A stretch of DNA of 64,000 bases from NCBI GenBank assembly GCA_016718655.1, contig JADKCV010000004.1, forward strand, positions 62,001-126,000. Direction: 5' to 3'. This document shows positions 25,610-34,386 of the stretch, piece by piece. The stretch is from Flavobacteriales bacterium (GTDB lineage: Bacteria; Bacteroidota; Bacteroidia; Flavobacteriales_F; PHOS-HE28). The notes under the pieces are model-generated. The model did not search any database, had not been told where the DNA came from, and saw nothing but the letters and a program-made list of their open reading frames with translations. Position 1 is the stretch's first letter. The number at the start of each line of letters is the position of its first letter. A program made the position numbers and the translations under genes.

Positions 25610-28600
25610 CCACACCTTGTACGTTGAGCGAGCAGTGCCCGAACTCCTCCTCGACGACACCGGTGAGGAGATAGACGCCGCGGCCGTGGAAGGGGAAGCG
25701 GGCCTCCACGTCGGGGAATTGCGTACTGTCCCAGAAATCGCCAGCCGTATCGATGAAGCTGCCGAAGCTCATACGTTCGCCTGCTCCGGTCCTTGTTGGC
25801 TTCACATGCACCACATAGCCGAGCATGCTGACACGTTGGCCGATGTTGCGGGGCATATCGCGGGCTGAAATGCGAGGTGGTGCGGGTGGTGAAGAAGCAG
25901 CGGGTTGTGAAAGGGTTCGAGGGGGCGAGGGAGTTCGGACCTTCTCATCACCCTCCTCCCCACGATCGCCGATGGTCTCCACCAGCAGGAACGGGTCGCA
26001 CAGCGGAAAACCGAGGAGCTCGAGTTCATCGTAGGCATCGCTCAGGGCGAAATGTTCCAGGGTAGGCAGGAGGGTCGAGGGCGCTCGGGTAATGAAAAGG
26101 TCGGGTACGTGTTCCCATTTCTTGCCAGTATGGATCAAGGTGAGTTCCCACAGCAGTTCGGGCTTGCTCTTGCCCGTGAAGCGCAAGGCGCCTGCACGGA
26201 TGAGCGTACGTGCGTGATCCACGCCGATCGGTACACGCCTCAGAAGATCGGATAGGTCGGCGAAGGAACCATGGCGACGGCGTTCGATCAGGATGTGATC
26301 GGCGGTGGCGGTATCGAGGCTCTTGATGTTCTGGAGGCCCAGGAAGATGCTGGCCCTTGGCCTTGGGGTATCGGCTGCTGGCCGTTCATCGGAACGGTCA
26401 GCAGCGTGCAACGTGCACAGCTCCTCGCTCCGGTTCACGCACGGCGCCTCCACCACCGCCCCGGCCCGCTTCGCCTCATGCAGGTAGAACTCCGTGTGGT
26501 AGAAACCGCCGAAGTTGTTCGCCACGGCCACCATGAACTCCAGCGGGTGGTAGGCCTTCAGGTAGAGGCTCTGGTAGCTCTCCACCGCGTAGCTGGCGCT
26601 GTGGCCCTTCGCGAAGCTGTAGCCGGCGAAGCTCTCGATCTGCCGCCAGATCTCGGCGCTCTCCGCCGCCGGGTAGCCCTTCTTCAGGCAGTTGTCGAAG
26701 AAGCGCTCCTTCACGCGTTGGAACTCCTCCCGGCTGCGGTACTTGCCGCTCATACCGCGACGCAGGATGTCAGCCTCGGCCAGCGTGAGCCCCGCGTACA
26801 AATGCGCCACTTTGATCACGTCCTCCTGGTACACCATCACGCCGTAGGTGTCGGGCATGATCTTGTACATGGCGGGATGCGCCTGCTTGCGCCGTTCGGG
26901 ATCGCGGTGCCGCAGGATGTACTCGCGCATCATGCCGCTCTGCGCCACCCCCGGACGGATGATGCTGCTCGCCGCCACCAGCGTGGGGTAGTCCTGCACG
27001 CCCAGCTTCTTCAGCAGCATGCGCATGGCCGGGCTCTCCACATAGAAGCACCCGATGGTGTCGCCGGTGCGCAGGAGGGCGTTGATCTTCGGATCGTGCT
27101 TGAAGCGCTCTATTGCGTGAATATCGACCGCTTCGCGGAATGTAGAATGATGAATGATGAATGAAGAATGTAAAATGGCTGCACCGGAAGTTGCGTTCGG
27201 GGTTGCTCTACATTCTACATTTTTCATTTTACATTTTTCATTCACCATCTCCACCGCATCCCGGATATGCCCCAGCCCCCGCTGGCTGAGGATGTCGAAC
27301 TTGTACAGCCCCAGGTCCTCGGCTTCCAGCATGCTGAACTGCGTGGTGGCGAAGCCCTTCGGCGGCAGGTGCAGCGCGGTGTAGTGGGTGAGGGGCTGCT
27401 CACTGATCAGCACGCCGCCGACGTGGATGCTCAGGTGGTGCGGATGCTCATGGAAGTGCTCCGCGTAGCGCAGGATGGTGCGGGCGATGCGTTCGTTGTC
27501 GATCTCCACGCTGCTGCCGTTCGAGGCCTTCGCGTTGTCGCCGCGCCCGATCCAGCGCGAGTGGGCCGTATCCCCTTCGGCGAGCGCATCGATGTCCGCA
27601 GGTGGAAGCCCGAAGACCTTGCCTAGTTCACGCACCACGGCGCGGCGCTGGTACGTGCTGTATGTGGCGAGCAGCGCGACCCTGCGCTGATCCCCGTAGC
27701 TGTCGAAGAGGTACTGCGTCACCTGGTCGCGGTCCTTCCAGCTGAAGTCCAGGTCGAAATCAGGCGGGCTGCTGCGGCTGGGGTTGATGAAGCGCTCGAA
27801 GTAGAGGTCGAGCTCGATGGGGTCCACGTCGGTGATGCCCAGGCAATAGGCCACCAGGCTGTTGGCGCCACTGCCGCGCCCCACGTGGAAGAAGCCCTTG
27901 CGCTTCGCGAAGCGGATCAGGTCCCAGTTGATCAGGAAATAGCTCACGAAGTCCTTCTGAGCTATCACGGTGAGTTCACGTTGCACGCGATCGAGGACCG
28001 GTTGTGACGGTGTGGGATAGCGCCGGAGCAACCCCGCCTGGGTCTCCGTGCGCAGCAGTTCGAGGTCCGCTGAAGCATCATTGCTCCAGGTCATGCGGTT
28101 CTTGCTCTTGCCGTGGGCGAAGTGCACATCGCATTGGTCCATCAGGCGCCGGGTGTTCCACACCAGCTCCGGCACATCCGCGAAGGCGGTGCAGATCTGT
28201 TCCTCGCTCAGGAAGCGGTTCTCCGGTGCCGAGACATGTGCTGTCGGCGTGGTGCTCAGCAGGGTGTTGGTGTCCACCGCGCGCTTCAGGCGGTGCACGT
28301 TGAAGTCGCGTTTGCTCAGGGTCCCATCACTGCGGAAAGTGGCCGTGACCAGGGCGAGCAACTTCTCCTTCCGCGCCATCAACGGCGAGAAGCGCAGGCG
28401 GTTCACATCGCCCGGCCGCACGCCGATGTACTCGTTGGGGCGCAGTTTGGCCGGAATGTTCACGGCACCGTACAGGTAGATGATGAAGGCGTCCGGAAGT
28501 TCCGGTGCTTGTTCAGGAAGCGCGTTGCCGTCCAGCAACCGGTCCGTTAGCAGGGAGGCCAGCTGCTGTACTCCTGCGTTGTTCCGCGCGATGCCGATGT

Positions 28601-28814
28601 ACAGCGTTCGTGGCCCCACCTTGAACTCGATCCCCGCCAAGGGCCGCACCTTGTATTTGTCCGCCAGTCGGAACAGGTCGCTCCAGCCCGCCGTGCAGTT
28701 GATGTCGGTGAGCGCCACCTGCTGAAGGCCGAGATCGTGCACCTCCTGCAGCACTTGCTCGGGTGAGAGTACGCCGTGGTTGAGGCTGAACCAGCTGTGG
28801 ACGTTGAGGAGCAC
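25563..28814 (-). CDS. DNA polymerase III alpha-like polymerase (second DnaE type) with repeat-encoded insertion
   Basis: 1083 residues from a GTG at 28814; an in-frame TGA lies two codons upstream, so this start is the longest possible. The PHP domain begins at once (NVHSWFSLNHGVLSPEQ), and the catalytic palm carries PDFDLDF after FHVGRGSGANSLVAYCLG. Downstream are finger segments (GMSGKYRSREEF, FAKGHSASYAVESYQSLYLKAYHP), a helix-hairpin-helix region and a C-terminal OB fold. Length and start resemble the accessory DnaE found with dinB and a LexA-like S24 regulator in Bacteroidota, rather than the replicative enzyme. Residues about 523-560 are encoded by an AT-rich mini-repeat inserted in frame between GHIRDAVEM and VDIHAIERF; whether the enzyme tolerates it is unknown. 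Confidence 0.88.
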   Translation of the reverse strand: MLLNVHSWFSLNHGVLSPEQVLQEVHDLGLQQVALTDINCTAGWSDLFRLADKYKVRPLAGIEFKVGPRTLYIGIARNNAGVQQLASLLTDRLLDGNALPEQAPELPDAFIIYLYGAVNIPAKLRPNEYIGVRPGDVNRLRFSPLMARKEKLLALVTATFRSDGTLSKRDFNVHRLKRAVDTNTLLSTTPTAHVSAPENRFLSEEQICTAFADVPELVWNTRRLMDQCDVHFAHGKSKNRMTWSNDASADLELLRTETQAGLLRRYPTPSQPVLDRVQRELTVIAQKDFVSYFLINWDLIRFAKRKGFFHVGRGSGANSLVAYCLGITDVDPIELDLYFERFINPSRSSPPDFDLDFSWKDRDQVTQYLFDSYGDQRRVALLATYSTYQRRAVVRELGKVFGLPPADIDALAEGDTAHSRWIGRGDNAKASNGSSVEIDNERIARTILRYAEHFHEHPHHLSIHVGGVLISEQPLTHYTALHLPPKGFATTQFSMLEAEDLGLYKFDILSQRGLGHIRDAVEMVNEKCKMKNVECRATPNATSGAAILHSSFIIHHSTFREAVDIHAIERFKHDPKINALLRTGDTIGCFYVESPAMRMLLKKLGVQDYPTLVAASSIIRPGVAQSGMMREYILRHRDPERRKQAHPAMYKIMPDTYGVMVYQEDVIKVAHLYAGLTLAEADILRRGMSGKYRSREEFQRVKERFFDNCLKKGYPAAESAEIWRQIESFAGYSFAKGHSASYAVESYQSLYLKAYHPLEFMVAVANNFGGFYHTEFYLHEAKRAGAVVEAPCVNRSEELCTLHAADRSDERPAADTPRPRASIFLGLQNIKSLDTATADHILIERRRHGSFADLSDLLRRVPIGVDHARTLIRAGALRFTGKSKPELLWELTLIHTGKKWEHVPDLFITRAPSTLLPTLEHFALSDAYDELELLGFPLCDPFLLVETIGDRGEEGDEKVRTPSPPRTLSQPAASSPPAPPRISARDMPRNIGQRVSMLGYVVHVKPTRTGAGERMSFGSFIDTAGDFWDSTQFPDVEARFPFHGRGVYLLTGVVEEEFGHCSLNVQGVVKVPWKQDPRYSANA
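27139..27245. repeat. AT-rich imperfect inverted mini-repeat inside dnaE
   Basis: The left arm is a run of AATGTAGAATGATGAATGATG-type units and the right arm its approximate reverse complement (CTACATTCTACATTTTTCATT...), separated by about 25 GC-rich bases. The composition is sharply more AT-rich than the gene. It keeps the reading frame and inserts about 35 residues. A related single arm lies at the 5' end of dinB (42409-42446). Confidence 0.75.
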
Positions 28815-28852
28815 GGATCATGGATCGACAGGATATGCGTCGATCTGTTGAT

Positions 28853-28864
28853 CATAAGGTAGTC
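28853..28864. promoter_or_regulatory. Putative regulator site upstream of dnaE
   Basis: CATAAGGTAGTC differs at two positions from CATAAGACAGTC upstream of the XRE-S24 repressor gene. Its complement contains TACCTTAT, a weak match to the -7 box for dnaE, 40 bases before the GTG. A repressor bound here would cover the promoter. This is by-eye motif matching only. Confidence 0.35.
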
Positions 28865-28877
28865 GATCCGGTGCTGC

Positions 28878-31800
28878 CTACAGTACCTTCCGATCATCCT
28901 CCCCCTCCCGGTCGAAGAACAGGTGGTCCGGGTCGAGCAAGACCTCCAACGGCTGTTGGGTCGTGGTGATGTGAACCTGGTTCTCCCCGCTGAGCAAGCG
29001 GACCCGTTGCTTCACCTCTTCACCGCCCTTCACGCGCACACTGACGTCGATCCAGTCGTTCATCGGCACCTCCGTTTCCTTGCCCGAGGGATCGGCATGC
29101 AGCTTCACACAGGTGATGGAAGCGCTAACGGTCCACGACCCATCCGCCTGCTCAACGGCCGAAGCGGAGGACAGTGCGTTCCTGTAGAAGGTGATCCGCT
29201 CCAGACCATCCACCAACAGATAGCGCAGACTATCCGGGGTCACGGCCTCCAACGCGCGATACAGGTCCAGTGTGGTGGGATAGGGGGCTTCACCGAAAGC
29301 GAAGGAATCCACCATCGATCGATAAGCGGAATTCACCTGTTCCTCGCCGATCAGGTCGCGCAGGGCATACATCACCACACTGCCTTTGTTGTAGTGGATG
29401 TACTGCTGGTCCTCCACCCGCATCAGCGGCAATTCCCCAACGCCTTCCTGTCCCCGACCGCGCAGGTAGTTGTCGCGTTCGTACTTCAGGAAGCGGCGCA
29501 TCGCCTTGCGACCATACTCCTTCTCCATCACCATGAGCGCCGTGTATTGTGCCATGCTCTCCACGAGCATGGTGGATCCCTGCATGCGCGGACCCAGCAC
29601 CTGGTGGCCCCACCATTGATGGGCCACTTCGTGCGCCACCACGTAGTAGACCATGTCGATGCGGCTGGTGTCGCGCAGGTCGGTGATGAATCCGATGGCC
29701 TCGCTGTACGGCATGGTGCCCGGGAAGGATTGGGCGAAGCGACGGTACCTGGGGAACTCGATGATGCGGGCCACCTCATGCTGATAGGGGCCGAATTCGT
29801 TGGAGGCATAGCTCAGTGCGTCTCGCATGGCCTTCAACATACGCGGAACGTTCGCCCCGTGCTCCGGATGGTGGTACACCTCCAAGGTGACAGCACCGGC
29901 CTGCTCACTGGCCACTTGGTAGCGCGCGCTCAGCACCGCCCAGAAGTTGAAGATGGGGGCTTGGCAGACGTAGCGGTACCAGCGTTTTCCATCCGCCGTC
30001 CAGTCCTTCACCAAGGTCCCCGGTGCGATACCGATCTGGTCCGGTGCAGTGCCGATGGTACATGCAAAGCGGATGCGGTCGGCATGGTCCATGGTCTCGT
30101 TCGTGGCACGATCACGCGGATCATCGCTCAAGGGTGCGGTGCGCGGTCGCACCGGAAGGCCAGCCTTGCGACGTTCGCCTGGGTCGGACAGCTCCACTTG
30201 TTCCTGGTAGCCGATCATGGGTAACAGGTCCATCGTGTTCAAGAAGGTCCCGTTCTCCACCAATGACAGGAACTCCACATCGTTCGTGAAGCCCTTGGGC
30301 GCCCATTGGCCAGTGACCACGACCCGTGCGGAGTCGCCGGTGGTGAGGGAGCGATCCAAATGGAACATCCGCTGGAACCGGGCGCTATCGTTCAGCACCA
30401 AGCGGGCGTTCGGCACCTCGAAGGTCATGTTCATGTGATCGGGCAGGCTGAACCACAACGTATCCACCGGAGCTTCACCCTTATTGGTGAGCATGATCAC
30501 CGCGGTGTATCGGATACTCCGCTCCTCCGGATCGAGGTCCACGGTGATGTCGACGGCGGTGAAGTGTGGATGAGCGGTGTTGGTGAAGCGCTTGTAGGTC
30601 CGTTCGTAGTCGACCTGGAGCGCCTCCGTATCCTGTTCGGTGACCGGTCGGTTCAGGATACGGGTATTATAGACGCCGATGAGCAGCAACACGGCCCACG
30701 CGCCGAATGCGAGTGCTCCCGTCCTCCAGGATCGCTTCCATCGGATCCCCGCGATGCGCCAGCGCCAACCCCAGTTGGTCTCACCACCACGCACCACGAA
30801 GAGCGATGCGATGAAGAGCAGGCATACGGCGAAGGCGAGCCAATATGCCCGGAAGAATGACCAAGGCATCATGAACGGACCGAAGCCGTTCATGTCGGAG
30901 TACAGCAGGCGAGGTCCGCCATAGAACACCAGCAGGTTCGACTCCACTTTCAGGAATTGCCAGATGAGCGTGTTCACGGCGAAGAGCACGACGAACAGCC
31001 CGAAGCCCACGTACTTGTGGTGAACGAGCGTTTGGATGGTCAAGGCCACCATGGACCAGAACGCGAACGCGATGACGCCAGGCAGGATGAAGCCCAGCAC
31101 GTAGGTCATGGGCTGGATGTCGGTATAGCCCTTCGCGAGTTGACCGATCACCCCGATCACGGCCATCAGGGTGAGGACGAACGCCCCGACGAGGATGAGC
31201 GTGCTGAGCTTGGCCAACAGGGGGAGCGAGGTGCGCACAGGAAGCGCGTTCATGATCCCCTCCAGGTCGGCATCGCGATCGCGCCACAGGAGTTCACCGC
31301 TGTAGAAGGTGATGAGCACCATCACGAACAACATGGACATGCCGCGCAGCATCTCCGCCACGTGGTAGGTCACCGGCCAGCTGTGGTTGCCGAAGGCCGA
31401 GGTCACTTCGCTCAGGGTGACAGCGGTCATCAGAAGACCAAGGCCTGTGATGATCCAGAACACCGGTGTGCCGAGCAGGCCACGCAGGTCGGAGCCTACC
31501 AAAGCAAAGAAGCGCCGCCAACGTGCTACCCGCGTATGTTGGAGTTGGACGTGAGGGGTCTCCTTGGCTGTTCCGGAGATCAGTGCTTCGTCATCGACCT
31601 TGAGGTGACCGGGTCGCCGCCGTTCGGTGAACGAGAAGCGGAGGTAGCCCACAAGGAAGATCACCGCTGAGATGCCCAGCCAGAGATAGCGATTCCAGAT
31701 GAGGGCGCCACTCAATGGGAGAAGGGCGCTGTTCCGCTCATCCACGCTCCAATAGCGCGTCACCTCATCCAGTGCCTGGTTGGCGAAGGGGTCCAAGAGC

Positions 31801-32414
31801 GCGGCAAGAAGACCATTGTCCATCTCCGTGGAATAGGCTGTGGCGATCACATTGAGCACGACCAGGGCGATGGATGTGACGAATGCCGCTGCCGCCGAGC
31901 GCACCACGGTGGCCACCGCGAACATCACTGCACTTTGGAAGAGGATGCTGGTCACAGCGAACAAGAGGAAGGCCTGCGCATGGACCATCGGATCGTTCGG
32001 ACCGAAGCGGATGGGATCGCCCGAAGGGATCCAACTGCCGACGATGAGGCCCGCGGAGATCCCCAACGTTGGTATCAGGGCCACCATGGTGCTGCCCAGG
32101 AAGCGGCCCAGCACGTACTGGCGTTTGGTGACCACCGTGCTGAACACGATGTCCGAGGTTCGGTGTGCGAAATCGCGGATCGCGGTGGCGTTCACGAACG
32201 CCGTGACCATGGGCAGCCACAGGAAGGCCAGGTTGGCATAGAGCTCGTATACGTGGTAGGGTGAGTTGACATGGACCATACCCGGGCTTCCCTTGCCGCC
32301 GCTTTCGAACACGGCCAGCGTGCACGCGAACGCGAAGGCCATGCCCAGGAAGATCCACAACTGGGGCTGACGCAGCCAGAAGCGGAGTTCGAAGTGGATG
32401 AGGCGTGTGATCAT
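28878..32414 (-). CDS. ABC-2 type permease fused to M1 zinc aminopeptidase (copy 1)
   Basis: 1178 residues. The N-terminal half (about 1-610) holds two sets of roughly six membrane segments of the ABC-2 permease type (RLIHFELRFWLRQPQLWIF start; VTAFVNATAIRDFAHRTSDIVFSTVVTKRQYVLGRFLGS). The C-terminal half (about 640-1178) is an M1 peptidase: beta domain, then VVAHEVAHQWWGHQ (His928, Glu929, His932) and a glutamate further on in ESMAQYTALMVME. The peptidase should face the periplasm, next to the transport pore. Its paralogue is the next gene upstream, and an ABC ATPase starts the operon. Such fusions are annotated in Bacteroidota but their substrate is not known. Confidence 0.9.
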   Translation of the reverse strand: MITRLIHFELRFWLRQPQLWIFLGMAFAFACTLAVFESGGKGSPGMVHVNSPYHVYELYANLAFLWLPMVTAFVNATAIRDFAHRTSDIVFSTVVTKRQYVLGRFLGSTMVALIPTLGISAGLIVGSWIPSGDPIRFGPNDPMVHAQAFLLFAVTSILFQSAVMFAVATVVRSAAAAFVTSIALVVLNVIATAYSTEMDNGLLAALLDPFANQALDEVTRYWSVDERNSALLPLSGALIWNRYLWLGISAVIFLVGYLRFSFTERRRPGHLKVDDEALISGTAKETPHVQLQHTRVARWRRFFALVGSDLRGLLGTPVFWIITGLGLLMTAVTLSEVTSAFGNHSWPVTYHVAEMLRGMSMLFVMVLITFYSGELLWRDRDADLEGIMNALPVRTSLPLLAKLSTLILVGAFVLTLMAVIGVIGQLAKGYTDIQPMTYVLGFILPGVIAFAFWSMVALTIQTLVHHKYVGFGLFVVLFAVNTLIWQFLKVESNLLVFYGGPRLLYSDMNGFGPFMMPWSFFRAYWLAFAVCLLFIASLFVVRGGETNWGWRWRIAGIRWKRSWRTGALAFGAWAVLLLIGVYNTRILNRPVTEQDTEALQVDYERTYKRFTNTAHPHFTAVDITVDLDPEERSIRYTAVIMLTNKGEAPVDTLWFSLPDHMNMTFEVPNARLVLNDSARFQRMFHLDRSLTTGDSARVVVTGQWAPKGFTNDVEFLSLVENGTFLNTMDLLPMIGYQEQVELSDPGERRKAGLPVRPRTAPLSDDPRDRATNETMDHADRIRFACTIGTAPDQIGIAPGTLVKDWTADGKRWYRYVCQAPIFNFWAVLSARYQVASEQAGAVTLEVYHHPEHGANVPRMLKAMRDALSYASNEFGPYQHEVARIIEFPRYRRFAQSFPGTMPYSEAIGFITDLRDTSRIDMVYYVVAHEVAHQWWGHQVLGPRMQGSTMLVESMAQYTALMVMEKEYGRKAMRRFLKYERDNYLRGRGQEGVGELPLMRVEDQQYIHYNKGSVVMYALRDLIGEEQVNSAYRSMVDSFAFGEAPYPTTLDLYRALEAVTPDSLRYLLVDGLERITFYRNALSSASAVEQADGSWTVSASITCVKLHADPSGKETEVPMNDWIDVSVRVKGGEEVKQRVRLLSGENQVHITTTQQPLEVLLDPDHLFFDREGEDDRKVL

Positions 32415-32586
32415 TCAACGCATGATGAACCGAAAGTGACCCCATAACGAACGCGATCGAACAGGGAATGCATAACGGCCCGTTTCGTTACGAACGCGAC
32501 CCCCCATTCGACCGATCAAGGCCGCAACGACTGGACGACCGACCTCATTCAACGTCCAATGACCGATCATTCCGATCGACCGTTCC

Positions 32587-34386
32587 TCACTCCACATCCA
32601 CCTTCTTCACATTGTCCTGCATCACGCGATCGAAGAACAGGTTGTCCCGGTCGATCACGGCCTGCATGGGCTTCTCCGGTACGCTGAAGGTCAGCTTGTT
32701 CACACCCGAGCGCAGGCGGAGCCGCTGCTGTATGAGCGGGACCTCGTTCAGCGACTTGTCCGCTTTCCTTCCCAGCTTGGGGTACCGCAGAATGCTGACG
32801 TCCATCCAGTCGTTCATGGAGGCTGGTGTCTCGCGCCCGAGTGAATCGGCGTAGTTCTTCTCACCAAACAGTTCGAGCGTCACTTCGTAGGTGCTGTCCG
32901 GCAACAGGCGGGCGCTGGCCTTGTCCACCCGGTTGTTGTAGAGCGTGATCTTCTTGAAGCCGTCGATCAGCAGGTATTCCAGGCTGTCGGGCACCACCTG
33001 TTCCAGTTCGCGGTACATGTCGAGCGCGGTGGGGTAGGGCGGCTCGGCGTAGGCGAAGGTGTCCACCAGGTTGCGGAAGGCGGTGTTCAGGCTGTCCTCA
33101 CCAACGAAGTCGCGCAGGCAGTAGAGCACCACGCTGCCCTTGTTGTAGTGGATGTAGCCTTGGTTCTCCACCTCCAGCAAGGGCACTTCCTTCAGGTCCT
33201 CGCTTCCACGCGAACGTTGGTAGCGGTCGCTCTCGAGCTTCAAGAACTTGCGCATCTGATCGCGGCCATACTCTTCCTCCATCACCATCAATGCGCTGTA
33301 CTGCGACATCGTCTCGCTGAGCAGGGTGCTGCCCTGCATGTCGGCGCCCATCACCTGGTGGGCCCACCATTGGTGCCCCATCTCGTGCGCCACCACGTAG
33401 AACACCATGTCGATGTCGGCGGTGTCGCTCAGGTCCGCGATGAAGCCGATGCCTTCGCTGTAGGGCATGGTGCCGGGGAAGGCCTGCGCAAAGCTCTGGT
33501 AGCGCGGGAATTCGATGATGCGCGCCTGCTTGTGACGGTACGGTCCGAAGTTCGCGGAGTAGTAGGCCAACGACTTGCGGATGCTGTTGGCCATGCGTGG
33601 CACATTGGTGGCATGTGTGGGGTGGTAGTACACCTCCACCTCCACGTCATTCCACTTTTCGCGGTGCACCTCGTATTTCGCGCTCATGAACGAATAGAAG
33701 TTCATGCTCGGGTGGTCCACCACGTATTCGAAGTAGCGCTTGCCGTTCTCGGTCCATTCGCGCTTGAGGCTTCCGGGCGCGATGGCGATCTGGTCCGGTG
33801 TGGTGCTGATCACGGTGCGTACGTTCACCCAGTCGCTGTTGGGCATCAGGTATTGTTGCATGCGTGTCAGGCTGTCACTGGTGAGCCGCGGCATGCGTTC
33901 CTTCGGAGGGAGGTCGTGGTCCTTACGGTCGTTCTTGTCCTGTAATTCGCCGTTCGCGGTGTAGCCGATCATCGGCAACACGTCCATGTTGTTGAAGAAG
34001 GTGCCGTTGTGGTTCAACTGCATGGCCGATACGTTGTTCTCGAAGCCCTTCTCCTCATGCGTGGAGGTCACGGTGAAGTGCAGTTCCTCGCCCGGCATCA
34101 ACGGCTTGGCCAACTTGTAGATACGGTAGTTCACCCGTTCGTCGTTCAGCTCGAGCTCGGCGCCAGGGATGGTCGCATCCTGCTCGATGCCGCCGCCACC
34201 CATGTTCAGGTGCAGGGAGTCGATGGGTTCCCTGCCCTTGTTCTTCACGGTCACTTCCGCCACACTGCGCAGGCTGCGTTCGGCGGGCACCAGGTCGATG
34301 GTGAAGCGGATGTCGGTATAGTGCGGCTGTGCGATGCCTTCGTACCTCTTGTAGGTCTTCTCGTAATACACGGCATCCTCTTCCAT
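32587..34386 (-). CDS. M1 zinc aminopeptidase half of ABC permease-peptidase copy 2 (frameshift-separated)
   Basis: The 599-residue ORF begins exactly where the peptidase half of copy 1 begins: EEDAVYYEKTYKRYEGIAQPHYTDIRFTIDLVPAERS aligns with its DYERTYKRF...HPHFTAVDITVDLDPEERS. The zinc motif is AHEMGHQWWAHQ (His334, Glu335, His338), followed by SETMSQYSALMVMEEEYG. It lacks any signal peptide or membrane segment of its own, so as an independent protein it would stay in the cytosol; copy 1 shows it should be joined to the permease at 34251-36179. A -1 shift near 34387-34391 (GAC GAA to ATG) would fuse them into about 1196 residues. Either a frameshift, a sequence error or a genuine split. 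Confidence 0.82.
   Translation of the reverse strand: MEEDAVYYEKTYKRYEGIAQPHYTDIRFTIDLVPAERSLRSVAEVTVKNKGREPIDSLHLNMGGGGIEQDATIPGAELELNDERVNYRIYKLAKPLMPGEELHFTVTSTHEEKGFENNVSAMQLNHNGTFFNNMDVLPMIGYTANGELQDKNDRKDHDLPPKERMPRLTSDSLTRMQQYLMPNSDWVNVRTVISTTPDQIAIAPGSLKREWTENGKRYFEYVVDHPSMNFYSFMSAKYEVHREKWNDVEVEVYYHPTHATNVPRMANSIRKSLAYYSANFGPYRHKQARIIEFPRYQSFAQAFPGTMPYSEGIGFIADLSDTADIDMVFYVVAHEMGHQWWAHQVMGADMQGSTLLSETMSQYSALMVMEEEYGRDQMRKFLKLESDRYQRSRGSEDLKEVPLLEVENQGYIHYNKGSVVLYCLRDFVGEDSLNTAFRNLVDTFAYAEPPYPTALDMYRELEQVVPDSLEYLLIDGFKKITLYNNRVDKASARLLPDSTYEVTLELFGEKNYADSLGRETPASMNDWMDVSILRYPKLGRKADKSLNEVPLIQQRLRLRSGVNKLTFSVPEKPMQAVIDRDNLFFDRVMQDNVKKVDVE

Noticed and set aside
26271..27164. Long plus-strand ORF of 297 codons opposite dnaE
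   Set aside because: Antisense shadow of a clear polymerase gene; composition is low-complexity His/Ala/Val with no domain.
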